NCBI RefSeq assembly: GCF_018207095.1
Contig: NZ_QOCZ01000044.1
Coordinates: 1-33,719, forward strand
Reading direction: 5' to 3'
Length of the DNA: 33,719 nt
Source of the DNA: Nocardiopsis sp. MG754419
GTDB taxonomy: Bacteria; Actinomycetota; Actinomycetes; Streptosporangiales; Streptosporangiaceae
Shown here: positions 1 through 8,700 of the stretch, one piece after another
How positions within the stretch are numbered: position 1 is the first letter of the stretch
Layout: every line of letters starts with the position of its first letter
Program-made: the position numbers and the translations under genes
Notes under the pieces: generated by a model
The model's input: the letters and a program-made list of their open reading frames with translations, nothing else
Databases searched by the model: none
What the model was told of the DNA's origin: nothing

Positions 1-38
1 GGCCCGGTGCGCGGGCTCGCGAGCCCGCGCACCGGGCC
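1..38. repeat. Perfect 38-bp palindrome at window edge
   Basis: The first 38 bases are their own reverse complement (two 19-bp arms meeting at CTCGCGAG). As RNA this would be a very stable hairpin and could serve as a bidirectional terminator. It lies beyond the P450 terminator at 80-116, so it may belong to a gene left of the window. It begins exactly at base 1, so its full extent is unknown. The function is inferred from symmetry only. Confidence 0.5.
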
Positions 39-79
39 TCGGCGCGTGTGCGGTTCCTGCGGGTGGACCGGCGTCGGGG

Positions 80-116
80 CGTCCCCTCCTCCCCGGGGCC
101 CGGGGAGGAGGGGACG
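80..116 (-). terminator. Hairpin terminator of the P450 pair
   Basis: Two perfect 15-bp arms (80-94 and 102-116, CGTCCCCTCCTCCCC and its complement) surround a 7-nt loop. It starts 22 nt past the stop codon of the downstream P450 gene. There is no long U tract, as is common for hairpin terminators in high-GC actinobacteria. Confidence 0.65.
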
Positions 117-137
117 TCGCGGACCACCGCCGTGGTC

Positions 138-1334
138 TCAGGAGGTGCGGACCGGCAGCGTCGACCAGCCGCTGGAGACGAGCGACGGTTCGCGCGTGGG
201 CTCGCCCGCCAGGGTCAGGTCCGGGAACCGCTCGAACAGCATCTCCAGGGCGGTCGTCCCCTCCAAACGCGCGAGGCCGGCGCCCAGGCAGAAGTGCGGA
301 CCGTGCGAGAAGGCCAGGTGTCCGCGCTGCTCGCGGGTCAGGTCGAACTCCTCGGCGTCCGCCCCGTGCTGCCCCGGGTCGCGCCCGGCCGGGCCGAAGC
401 CCATGAGCAGCGCCTCCCCGGCCGGGATGGTCGTGCCGCCCAGGGTGACCTCCTCGGCCGTGTAGCGCAGCGGCAGGTACTGGATGCTCGCGTCCCAGCG
501 CAGGGTCTCCTCCACGGCGTCCGCCCACGAGGCCCGACCGTCGCGGATCAGCGCCAACTGGTCGGGGTGGGTGAGCAGGGCGTGGACGGCGTTGCCGATG
601 AGGTTCATCGTCGTCTCGTAACCCGCGCCGATCATGAGGATGAGCGTCCACACCAGCTCGGTCTGGCTGAGCCGTTCCTCGCCCTCGGCGCGCGCCGCAA
701 GGAGGGCACTGGTGAGGTCGTCCCCGGGGTCCTCGGCCTTGGCCGCGGCCAGATCGGACAGGAACGTCTGCATCTCTCCGTGGATGCGGGCCGCCTGTTC
801 GGGGGTGGTGCTCGCGTCGAAGACCGTGTGCATCATCCGATGCAGCTCACCGCGGTGTTCGGGGGACACCCCGAACAGTTCGGAGATGACGGTGATGGGC
901 AGCGGCAGCGCCAGCTCCGCCTTGAGGTCCACGGTCGTCCCCTCGGCCGCGGCGATCCCCGCCAACAGCTCCGCGGTGATCTCCCGGACCCGGGGGCGCA
1001 GGGCCTCCACCCGGCGGGGGGTGAACGCCTGCGAGACCAGTGTGCGCAGGCGGCGGTGCCGGTCGCCGTCCGCGGTGAGCATGTTGTCCGGGGCCACCCA
1101 GGACACCAGCGGCCAGTCCATGGGGATCTCGCCGTCGTTCCAGGCCCGCCAGTGCCGCAGCTCCTTGCGCACCCCGGGGTGGGCGAGCGCCTCGGTCAGG
1201 ACCGCGTGGTCGGTCACCGCCCGAACAACCACGCCACCAGTGATCTCCACCTCGACGACGGCTCCGTGCTCGCGGAGGCGGGCGGACTGTCGGTGGAGGT
1301 CCTGGGGGAGGAGGACGGGTCGCTGTGCTGCCAT
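138..1334 (-). CDS. Cytochrome P450, CYP154-like
   Basis: This is a soluble bacterial P450 monooxygenase of 398 aa, the usual class I length. The I-helix oxygen-binding motif GAGYETT lies at residues 236-242, the K-helix ExxR is E276-T-L-R279, and the heme loop FSHGPHFCLG places the cysteine ligand at C349. The N-terminal part (GEIPMDWPL, NMLTADG, HRRLRTLVSQAFTPRRVEALRP) strongly recalls the CYP154 family. ATG 1334 is preceded by AAGGGAA at a suitable distance. The gene lies downstream of, and overlapping, a CYP157-like gene; CYP157/CYP154 pairs are known from Streptomyces 'conservon' loci, but no conservon kinase or GTPase genes are visible here. The substrate cannot be told. Electrons must come from ferredoxin and reductase genes elsewhere. 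Family assignment is from recall of motifs, not alignment. Confidence 0.9.
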   Translation of the reverse strand: MAAQRPVLLPQDLHRQSARLREHGAVVEVEITGGVVVRAVTDHAVLTEALAHPGVRKELRHWRAWNDGEIPMDWPLVSWVAPDNMLTADGDRHRRLRTLVSQAFTPRRVEALRPRVREITAELLAGIAAAEGTTVDLKAELALPLPITVISELFGVSPEHRGELHRMMHTVFDASTTPEQAARIHGEMQTFLSDLAAAKAEDPGDDLTSALLAARAEGEERLSQTELVWTLILMIGAGYETTMNLIGNAVHALLTHPDQLALIRDGRASWADAVEETLRWDASIQYLPLRYTAEEVTLGGTTIPAGEALLMGFGPAGRDPGQHGADAEEFDLTREQRGHLAFSHGPHFCLGAGLARLEGTTALEMLFERFPDLTLAGEPTREPSLVSSGWSTLPVRTS

Positions 1335-2539
1335 GAGGGGGTTCCCTTCGAAAGACCGGGGGTGAAGGTGACGGGCAGGGTGGACAGGGCTCGGGCGAAC
1401 GGCGAGACCCGCCATTGCGGGGTGGGCTCGCTCGCCCGAAGACGCGGCAGACGCCGGATCAGACTCTGGACGGCCACCTCGGCGATGGCCTGACCGAAGC
1501 CCCGTGCGGGGCAGCGGTGCGGTCCCACACCGAAGGACAGGTGGGCGCGGTTGTGCTGCTCGATGTCCTCGGCGGCACCGACCATGGCGTGGTGGGCGGC
1601 GGCGTAGCCGAGCAGTACCGGCTCGCCGGCCTTGATCACACGGCCGTGTTCGATGGGCACGTCCGTGGTCGGGTACAGCACCGGATAGTTGGTGATCGGC
1701 GGTTCGCGCCACAGCACCTGGTCCACGAGCTCGGCCACCCCGACCCGGGTGCCGTTGAGCGCGCTGCCCGCGTCGGGGTCGGTGAGCAGGGTGTGGACCG
1801 TGGAGGCGATGAGGTTGGCGGTGGGTTCGGCGCCGGCGCCGAAGGTCACCACCATCTGGTGGAGCATCTCCTCGTCGCTCAGACCCGCCCGGTGGTGGAG
1901 CAGCCACGTGGTGACGTCCTCGCCGGGGGTCGCGTGCTTGGCGGAGATGGCGTCGGACAGGGCCCGCTCGTACTCCTGGTTGGCCCGCAGGACGTCGACC
2001 CCGTCCCACAGTTCGCTGATCGAGGTGAGCACCCGCTCGGCGATGTCCCGGGAGAACCCGAACAGGTCCGACAGCACCATCAGGGGCAGGAGTCGGGTGT
2101 ACTCGGCGACCAGGTCGGCGTCGCCCCGTTCGACGAAGGCGTCGATGAGCGCGTCGGCGTGCCGTCGGGTGACGTCGCCGACCCGGCTCTCGGGGACACG
2201 ACCCAGGGAGTCCACGACGGCCCGTTTGAGCCGGGTGTGCTCCTCGCCGTCGGCGTACAGCAGATTGGGGCGGTGGGCCATCATCGCCGCGACGGGGGAG
2301 TCGTCGGGGATGCGGCCCTCCTTCCAGTCCGACCAGAGCCGGGAGTCGCGGCGGAAGGTGTAGGGGTCGCGGCACCAGGCCGTGATGGTGGCGTAGTCGG
2401 TGACGATCCAGGCGTGGACCCCGGGGACGATCTCCGCGGGGTGGACACCGCCGTGTTCGTCGGCCAGGTGTCGGTGGGTCGTGTGCGGGTCGGCGTGGTA
2501 TTCGGGTGAGAACAACCGGGCATGGGGGCAGGTGGTCAC
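1214..2539 (-). CDS. Cytochrome P450, CYP157-like, lacking ExxR
   Basis: This 441-aa P450 has an I-helix motif GAGAEPT (residues 234-240) and a heme loop FGVGPHRCPARG with cysteine C343. The K-helix, where nearly all P450s have ExxR, reads DQVLW (273-277). Loss of ExxR with Trp at this place is the published hallmark of the CYP157 family. The start is GTG 2539, with AGGA about 8 nt upstream (GTAGGTCAGGACAAGC). The last ~40 residues (from about 402) are read out of frame over the start of the next gene, giving a 121-nt overlap; the family-like part ends near residue 392 (LPVTF), so the Ser/Pro-rich tail is probably an extension after loss of an earlier stop. It is co-transcribed with the CYP154-like gene. 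Its substrate is unknown. Confidence 0.88.
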   Translation of the reverse strand: MTTCPHARLFSPEYHADPHTTHRHLADEHGGVHPAEIVPGVHAWIVTDYATITAWCRDPYTFRRDSRLWSDWKEGRIPDDSPVAAMMAHRPNLLYADGEEHTRLKRAVVDSLGRVPESRVGDVTRRHADALIDAFVERGDADLVAEYTRLLPLMVLSDLFGFSRDIAERVLTSISELWDGVDVLRANQEYERALSDAISAKHATPGEDVTTWLLHHRAGLSDEEMLHQMVVTFGAGAEPTANLIASTVHTLLTDPDAGSALNGTRVGVAELVDQVLWREPPITNYPVLYPTTDVPIEHGRVIKAGEPVLLGYAAAHHAMVGAAEDIEQHNRAHLSFGVGPHRCPARGFGQAIAEVAVQSLIRRLPRLRASEPTPQWRVSPFARALSTLPVTFTPGLSKGTPSWQHSDPSSSPRTSTDSPPASASTEPSSRWRSLVAWLFGR

Positions 2540-2579
2540 GCTTGTCCTGACCTACGTGAGGGGCTGGTGGGGCGGGACA

Positions 2580-2609
2580 AGTGTAGAGGGGTTTTGTGGA
2601 TTTTTGTCC
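2580..2609 (-). promoter_or_regulatory. Candidate promoter of the P450 pair
   Basis: On the minus strand GGACAA (2609-2604) and TACACT (2585-2580) are 18 nt apart and about 40 nt upstream of the GTG start at 2539. The -10 fits TANNNT; the -35 is weak. The surrounding stretch is more AT-rich than its flanks. Confidence 0.35.
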
Positions 2610-2759
2610 GCCTCATCGAAGATGCCGCACGGCATGACAGAGGGCCCCGCCCCGGTGTGCCCTGCGTCCCCATCGCTGTGGTGCCGTTGGTCCCGGAACG
2701 CGGCCGGGGGACCGTCGGCGCGCGCGTCGGGGCGCGAGGGCACGGTCCTCCACCGGTGT

Positions 2760-4193
2760 TCAGACCGGTCCCCACCCGGTCGCATGGGCCACCGACAGCG
2801 CCGTGGCGCCGATGCCCAGCCAGGTGAGCATCAACGGCCACACGAACCGCACCCACGTGATCCAGGGCACGCGGGCCAGTGCCAGACAGGCCATGAAGTA
2901 ACCCGAGGTCGGGTAGAGCACGTTGGCGAAACCGTCGCCGATCTGAAAGGCGAGCACCGCGGTCTGTCGTGTCGTCCCGAGGATGTCGGCGAGCGGCGCC
3001 ATGATCGGCATCATGATGACCGCCTGCCCGCTGCCCGAGGGGACCACGAAGTTGAACGTGGCCTGCACGAGCAGCATCCCCAGCGGCGCCAGTACGGGCG
3101 GGACCCCCTGGGCGGCCGACGCCAGTCCGTGGACGATGGTGTCCAGGATCCGACCGTCCTCCAGCACCACGGCCACGGCACGGGCCACCCCCACCACCAT
3201 CGCCCCCAGGAGGACGTCGCGCATGCCGTCGGTGAGGGCGTCGCAGATCCGCGTGGCGCCCAACCCCGCCACGAGCCCCACGGTCACGCCCATCACCAGG
3301 AACAGCCCGGACAGCTCCAGCAGGAACCAGCCGAGGGCCAGGACCCCGTAGAGCAACAGCGCGACGAAACCGGCCAGCACCAGGATCCCCGCCTTCCGGC
3401 GCGGTGTGGCCTCGGGCGGTCCGTCGTCGAGATCGGCCAGTTCAGCGCGCCTGGACTCGTCCTCGGCCCGGACCGGACTGCGCTCCGGGTCGCGACGCAC
3501 CCTGGCCGCGTGGAGGGTCACGAACAGCACCGCCGCGGCCACCACGCACACGAACAGTACGGTTCTCAGGCCGAGACCGGAGTACAGCGGCACGTCCGCG
3601 ATCTCCTGGGCCAGACCCACGGTCACCGGGTTGGTCACCCCGGCGGTGAACCCGGCCGCGGTGGAGCACAGCGCCACCGCCGCGGCGGTCACGGAGTCGA
3701 AGCCCAGCCGTAGCAGCAACGGCAGGATCACCGGGATGTAGACCAGGCTCAGTTCCGGAGTGCCGATGAGCGTCGCGATCGTCGCGAACGGGATCATCAG
3801 CAGCGGAACGACCAGGAGTCCGCGGCGGGCCAGGAGCCGGGCCAGGCGCCCCACCCCCAGATCGATGATGCCCGTGGCCCTGAGCACCATGAAGACGCCA
3901 CCGATGAGCAGGGTGAAGACCACCACCTCGGCGGCGTCCACCAACCCTCGCGGAATCGCGGTCATCAGTGCGACGGGCCCGAGCGGCGCGCGCTCGACCA
4001 GGTGGAAGGAGTCGGGGTCCACGACCTCCCGTCCCTGCGGGCCCGGGACCAGGTCGTAGGCGCCCGCCGGTACCAGGTAGGTCGCGCCGGCCGCCAGGGC
4101 GACGACCGCCAGGAGGATGACGTAGATGTGCGGCATGCGCGCACGGCCGCGGGCAGGGCGGCCCTCGGAGACGCTGTGGATGGGCGCGTTCAT
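2760..4193 (-). CDS. YfcC-family membrane transporter
   Basis: A 477-aa integral membrane protein of the YfcC/DcuC-like ion transporter superfamily. Such proteins move carboxylates, amino acids or peptides across the cytoplasmic membrane, but this member's substrate cannot be named. About 11-12 hydrophobic helices are visible, beginning with IYVILLAVVALAAGATYLVP. Family-typical segments include GVFMVLRATGIIDLG, IGTPELSLVYIPVILPL, a TAGFT/TNPVTVGLAQEIA region and the late NFVVPSGSGQAVIMMPIMAP motif. A charged cytoplasmic loop (rich in R, E and D) splits the two halves. ATG 4193 was chosen because the protein reaches its first helix about 20 residues later; GGAGGAG lies some 12 nt upstream. It is a single gene downstream of the minus-strand HxlR gene. 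Inverted arms at 2709-2715 and 2742-2748 past the stop may form a loose terminator. Confidence 0.82.
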   Translation of the reverse strand: MNAPIHSVSEGRPARGRARMPHIYVILLAVVALAAGATYLVPAGAYDLVPGPQGREVVDPDSFHLVERAPLGPVALMTAIPRGLVDAAEVVVFTLLIGGVFMVLRATGIIDLGVGRLARLLARRGLLVVPLLMIPFATIATLIGTPELSLVYIPVILPLLLRLGFDSVTAAAVALCSTAAGFTAGVTNPVTVGLAQEIADVPLYSGLGLRTVLFVCVVAAAVLFVTLHAARVRRDPERSPVRAEDESRRAELADLDDGPPEATPRRKAGILVLAGFVALLLYGVLALGWFLLELSGLFLVMGVTVGLVAGLGATRICDALTDGMRDVLLGAMVVGVARAVAVVLEDGRILDTIVHGLASAAQGVPPVLAPLGMLLVQATFNFVVPSGSGQAVIMMPIMAPLADILGTTRQTAVLAFQIGDGFANVLYPTSGYFMACLALARVPWITWVRFVWPLMLTWLGIGATALSVAHATGWGPV

Positions 4194-4378
4194 CGGTGTG
4201 CGGGGCTCCTCCGTCGTGATCGGTCCGCGCCCGGAGGTGACCTCGGGGCGACTCTCCGTATCCAACTGATCACGGGGTGGTTCCGTCAATGGGAGAAGTC
4301 GGAGGTCGGCCGCCCTGGTCCGATCGGAGATCCGCGGGCTTCCCTCGGTGGATCGCGCGTCGGGCGAGAGGGGAGGGC

Positions 4379-4750
4379 TCAGTCCCCGTCGCCGACGGCG
4401 TGGTTCTCGGCCCAGTCCAGGAGGGGCAGGAGCAGCGCCGTCACCTCCGCGCCGGCGTCGGTCAGTCCGTACTCCACGTACGGCGGGACGACCGGGCGCG
4501 AGTCGCGGTACACGAGGCCGTCGCCCTCCAGGGTGCGCAGTGTCTGGGCCAGCATCTTCTCGCTGATGCCGCCGATGCCGTGTCGGAGTTCGCTCCATCG
4601 GCGCGGACCCTCGGAGAGGGCGACCAGGGCCAGCACGCCCCACTTGCTCGTGATGTGGCCCATCAGGGCGCGAGAGGGGCAGTCGGCGGACATGATGCGT
4701 CCCCCGATCCGGGGCAGCTCGCGGCGCTCTCCCGCGCGGGAATCACTCAT
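4379..4750 (-). CDS. HxlR-family transcriptional regulator
   Basis: A 123-aa winged helix-turn-helix protein of the HxlR family. The family core runs from residues 24 to about 115: CPSRALMGHITSKWGVLAL, then the recognition region RWSELRHGIGGISEKMLAQTLR, then the wing (VPPYVEYGLTDAG). Cys24 sits where redox-sensing HxlR proteins (YodB, HypR, QorR types) carry their reactive cysteine, so oxidant or quinone sensing is plausible. It is divergent from an NmrA/QOR2-like reductase 115 bp away, the same arrangement as known HxlR-type regulators of quinone reductases. It probably represses that gene and itself. That role is inference from context. Confidence 0.88.
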   Translation of the reverse strand: MSDSRAGERRELPRIGGRIMSADCPSRALMGHITSKWGVLALVALSEGPRRWSELRHGIGGISEKMLAQTLRTLEGDGLVYRDSRPVVPPYVEYGLTDAGAEVTALLLPLLDWAENHAVGDGD

Positions 4751-4770
4751 GGGAACAACTTACCAAAAGG

Positions 4771-4780
4771 TGGGTACCCA
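4771..4780. promoter_or_regulatory. Candidate HxlR operator
   Basis: TGGGTACCCA is a perfect 10-bp palindrome in the 115-bp gap between the divergent HxlR and SDR genes, about 20 bp from the HxlR start codon. It is the most symmetrical sequence in the gap. Assignment to the HxlR protein is inference. Confidence 0.35.
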
Positions 4781-4865
4781 ACTCCTGGAATGTCGCTTCG
4801 GCCGTCGCGGTTGTCGGTGCACAGGGCACACCGTCCACCACAGAGCCACAAGCAAGGGGAACACC

Positions 4866-5723
4866 ATGTCCGTCGTCGTCACCGGCGCCACCGGCCACCT
4901 GGGCCGCCTCGTCGTCTCCTCCCTGCTCGCGCGGGGCCTGCCGGCGCACAGCATCACCGCGACCGGCCGTGACACCGCCAAGGCGACCGACCTGGTCGAG
5001 CGCGGCGTCACCGTCACACCCGCCGACTTCGACGACCCCGCCGCCCTGCGCGCCGCCTTCGCCGGAGCCGACACCGTGCTTTTGGTCTCCGGGAACGAGG
5101 TCGGTGGCCGTGTCGCACAGCACCGCAACGCCGTCGAGGCCGCGAAGGAGGTCGGCGTCGGCCACCTCGTCTACACCAGCCTGCTCCGGGCCGACGTGAG
5201 CACCCTGCCCCTGGCCCCCGAACACAAGGCGACCGAGGAGATCATCACCGCCTCCGGACTGCCCCACACGCTGCTGCGCAACGGCTTCTACAACGAGGTG
5301 TACCTCGATCGGATCGACCACGCCCGCGAGCACGGTGCCGTCGTGGGCAGCGCGGGTGAGGGGCGGGTCGCCGGCGCGGCCCGCGCCGACCTGGCCGAGG
5401 CCGCGGCCGTGGTCCTGCTCGACCCCTCCGCGCACGTCGGCGCCGTGTACGAGTTGGTCGGGGACCGGTCCTGGACCTACGCCGACCTGGCCGCTGCCAT
5501 CGGTGAGGTCCTGGGCCGCACGGTGCCCTACCAGGACCTCGGCCCCCGGGAGCACCGTGAGGTGCTCCTCCGGGCCGGTCTGGACGAGGGCACGGCGGAC
5601 TTCCTCGTGGGGCTGGACGCGGGCATCCGCGAGGGCGAACTCCACGGCGAGCCGGGCATCCTGTCCGGGCTCATCGGCCGCCCGACCACACCGCTCGCGA
5701 CCACCCTGCGCTCCCGCGCCTGA
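4866..5723 (+). CDS. NmrA-like SDR / NAD(P)H:quinone reductase
   Basis: A 285-aa atypical short-chain dehydrogenase of the NmrA/QOR2 type. The dinucleotide-binding motif TGATGHLG is at residues 6-13. The variable segment expected after it (TATGRDTAK), the NAVEAAKEVGVGHLVYTS block and the LRNGFYNEVY block resemble E. coli QOR2 (YtfG), an NADPH-dependent quinone reductase. The catalytic Tyr-x3-Lys of classical SDRs is absent, as usual for this group. ATG 4866 follows AAGGGG at about 6 nt. The divergent HxlR regulator suggests induction by quinones or electrophiles. A redox-sensor role without catalysis cannot be excluded. Confidence 0.85.
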   Translation: MSVVVTGATGHLGRLVVSSLLARGLPAHSITATGRDTAKATDLVERGVTVTPADFDDPAALRAAFAGADTVLLVSGNEVGGRVAQHRNAVEAAKEVGVGHLVYTSLLRADVSTLPLAPEHKATEEIITASGLPHTLLRNGFYNEVYLDRIDHAREHGAVVGSAGEGRVAGAARADLAEAAAVVLLDPSAHVGAVYELVGDRSWTYADLAAAIGEVLGRTVPYQDLGPREHREVLLRAGLDEGTADFLVGLDAGIREGELHGEPGILSGLIGRPTTPLATTLRSRA

Positions 5724-5733
5724 TCCGTCCGAC

Positions 5734-5755
5734 CCTCGGGGTCGCCCCGCCGAGG
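5734..5755. terminator. Terminator between convergent SDR and NACHT genes
   Basis: CCTCGG (5734-5739) and CCGAGG (5750-5755) form a hairpin in the 53-bp gap between two convergent stop codons. Further pairing of GG with CC inside the loop is possible. Position and symmetry suggest bidirectional termination. Confidence 0.4.
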
Positions 5756-5776
5756 CCCGGGCGGCCCCCTCCGGGC

Positions 5777-8700
5777 TCAGCCGGTGGCCCGCGCATCGGT
5801 GCGCGACCGGTGGAGTTCGAGCAGCAGCCGGGTCGTGTCCGTGTCCCGCGCGGCCCCCGAACGCCGCGGAGCGCGGAGCAGATCCAGGGCCTCGTCGTGG
5901 CGTCCGCGCTCGGCCAGAAACCGGGCCAGCCTCCGACGGGCCCGCGGGTCCCTGCGGGCCGATCTCCGCAGCGCGCGCACCCGACCCGACCGGGCGTAGG
6001 CGTCGGCCAGTGCCTCGCCGATCTCCTCCGGCCGTGGACCGAAGCCCAGCTCCAGGGTCCGCACCGCCCGCTCCGGTCGACCGTCGGCGACCTGGGCGTC
6101 CGCCAGGGTCAACGCCGCCCCGGCGTCCCCCAGACGCGCACGCCGCTCCAGCTCCGCCCAATGGCCGAGGTCGCGCAGCACGACGGCCAACCGGCGCCCG
6201 GCCCATTCGCGTCCCCGGTCGGCCTGGCGTCGCAGCTCCGGAAGGGCCGCCTCGAGCCGACCGTCCTCCAGGTACAGGTCGATGATCTTGGCGTCGATGC
6301 TCCACAGATGGCTGCCGACCTTGTCCCGGTCCCGGTCCCTGATCTCCTCCAGGACGCGCAGGGCCTCCTCGGTGTCGCCGTCCCGGGCGTACAGGTCGGC
6401 CTGGCCCAGGAAGGCCCAGCAGTGTCCTTCGAGCCGGTAGGTCTCCAGGAGGCGGGCGGCCTCGGCCAGGTCGCCGCGGGCGAGGAGCGCCGGGGCGAGG
6501 CGCTGCGCCGACCACCAGTCGCCCCGCTCCGCGCGCTCCGCCAGGGCCGACAAGTCGCCCTTCTCCGCGAGCAGGGACGCCAACCGGTCGGCGCTCCACC
6601 AGTCGCCCGCGTCGGAGCGCGCGGACAGCTCCTCCAGGTCGCCGCGTTCGGCCAACAACGCTGCGAGGTGGTGCGCGGCGTGCCTGCGGGGTGTGTCGGC
6701 CAAAGCCGAGGTGCCCAGCCGTTCCAGGGCCTGCGCGGCGGTCCACACCGTGCCGTCGGGCACGTAGTGCAGGGTCGGCAGCCGCGCCACCTGGGCGGCG
6801 GTGGCCTCCCACCCCCCGTGGTCGGCCATCGCGGCCAGCTCGCCGGTGGCGCCGCGCGCGGCCAGGGCGTCGGTCAGCCGCGCGGCCACGGCATGGTCGC
6901 CCGTGGCCGCCAACAGGCGCAACTGGTCGAGTTCCCCGTGCTCGACGAGCACGTCGGCCCACCGGATCCGCGCCGGGTGTCCGCCCTCCAGCGCCAACGC
7001 GCGCAACCCGTCGTGGTCGCCGCGGTCGGCGAGGACGTCGGCGAGCCGGATCTCCGCGGTGGCACTGCGCCGGTCCCGCACGAGTCCGCGCAACGCCTCC
7101 ACGTCACCGCGTTCGGCGTGGAGCTCCACCAGGTTGTGCAGTTGCACGCTCTCGTCCAGGCGTCGTCCCTGGGGGTCGCCGCCCTGACCCGCGGCTCCGT
7201 ACAGACTCCGGACCTGCGCCGTGAGCCGGGCGATCTCGACGTCGTCGGCCTGCTGGTCGCGGATCAGGACGTGGTGGAACCGCCAGGACGGCCCGTGTCC
7301 GCGCACCGTACCGGTGCCGCGCAGGTGGTCCACGAACGCGCCCAGGCGCCAGGGCAGACGCCCCCGCACGGCCAGCACCAGGTGGGCGACGCGAAAACGC
7401 GCCCAGGGCCACACCCCGAAGGGATGGGCCGCGGTGAGCGCGCACACGAGGAAGGCCGCCCCGGCCGCCGAGAGCGCCCCGTCCATCCGGGGGATCGCCC
7501 AGGAGGCGACGCCGAAGAACAGCGCCCCCCAGACACCGGCGACGAACCCGAGGCGGGCCGCGGCGACCAGGGTGTCCGCGGGCCCGACCTCGACACGGGG
7601 ACCCGAGCGCGGGCGGTTCAGCCACCCCTGGACGAACCCGAGCAGGACGCCGAACAGGGCGCCCGTCAGCAGACCCATCACCCCGCCGGTCACGGCGACG
7701 CCGACGAGGGAGCCGTACACCAGGGCCGACCACGCGTGCGCCGGGCGGTCCCACTCCATGCCTCGGGTGTTGTCCCGGGGGTGCCCCTCGGTGGACAGGT
7801 CGGTGTTGCGCCACAGGGGCGCGAACACGCCCAGGGAACCCAACAGGAGGAGGGCGGCCAGCGCCACGGGGGACTCGGGGGAGGCGGCGACCGTTCCGGT
7901 GCCGAGGACGGGGGAGGTGAGCGCGGCGAGCGGCGCCGCGACCAGGACGGGGAGAAGGCCGTGGGTGAACCACCGGGGGAGCAGGCCCACGTGCATGCGC
8001 CACCAGTGGAAACGCCGCCGTCCCGTGGAGTAGAGATGGTAGGCCAGGTGCGCCGACCAGATCCGCGCGTGCTCCGGGTCCACCGTCGCGTCCTCACCAC
8101 GGATCCGCTGGTCGACCAGGTGGCCCAGGAGCGAGGACCGCGCGGCGACCTCCACCATGTCCGCCGGACGGGTCTGCGGGCGTCGGTGGACGATCCGGGC
8201 CAGGTCCAGGGTCAGGGGCGAGCGCAGGGCGTGTGCCAGGGGTCCCCGACGGCGGTGTTCGAGCTGTTCCACGACCGCGTCCCACCGGGGATCGGGGGGC
8301 GCGGCGTCGGTGAGGTAGTCGAGGGCGTCGCCGGGCGCGACCGGGTCCAGTGCGATCCGCGCGCAGTCGGGCAGGGCCCGGGGCGCCAGCCGTTCCCACT
8401 CCGCGAGGTCCCGCGTACGGCAGGTGACGACCAGGGGTGTGTCGCCGGTGCATAACCGCTCGATCGCGGCCAGGGCGGAGGGGCGCCAGGCGGGCCGGAC
8501 CTCGTCCAGGCCGTCCAGCACGACCAGCACCCGCCCCCCGTGGATGAGCGTGCGCAGTTCCCGCACCGTGGACAGGTCCGAGGGAGAGCCGGTCTCCGGG
8601 ACGAGCCCCCGGCCCACGGTGCGGGCCGCGTGCAGGGCCACGTCCCCGTTGGCCTCGGGGTTCCAGGTGTCCAGGGGCAGGATCAGCGCCCGCCGTTCGG

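Noticed and set aside
48..1493. Long open frame antisense to the P450 genes
   Set aside because: Arg/Gly/Val-rich low-complexity translation without known motifs; a mirror of the codon bias of the real minus-strand genes.
5810..8455. 881-codon open frame antisense to the NACHT gene
   Set aside because: Gln/Gly/Arg/Pro-rich translation and no domain; the opposite strand has clear Walker motifs.
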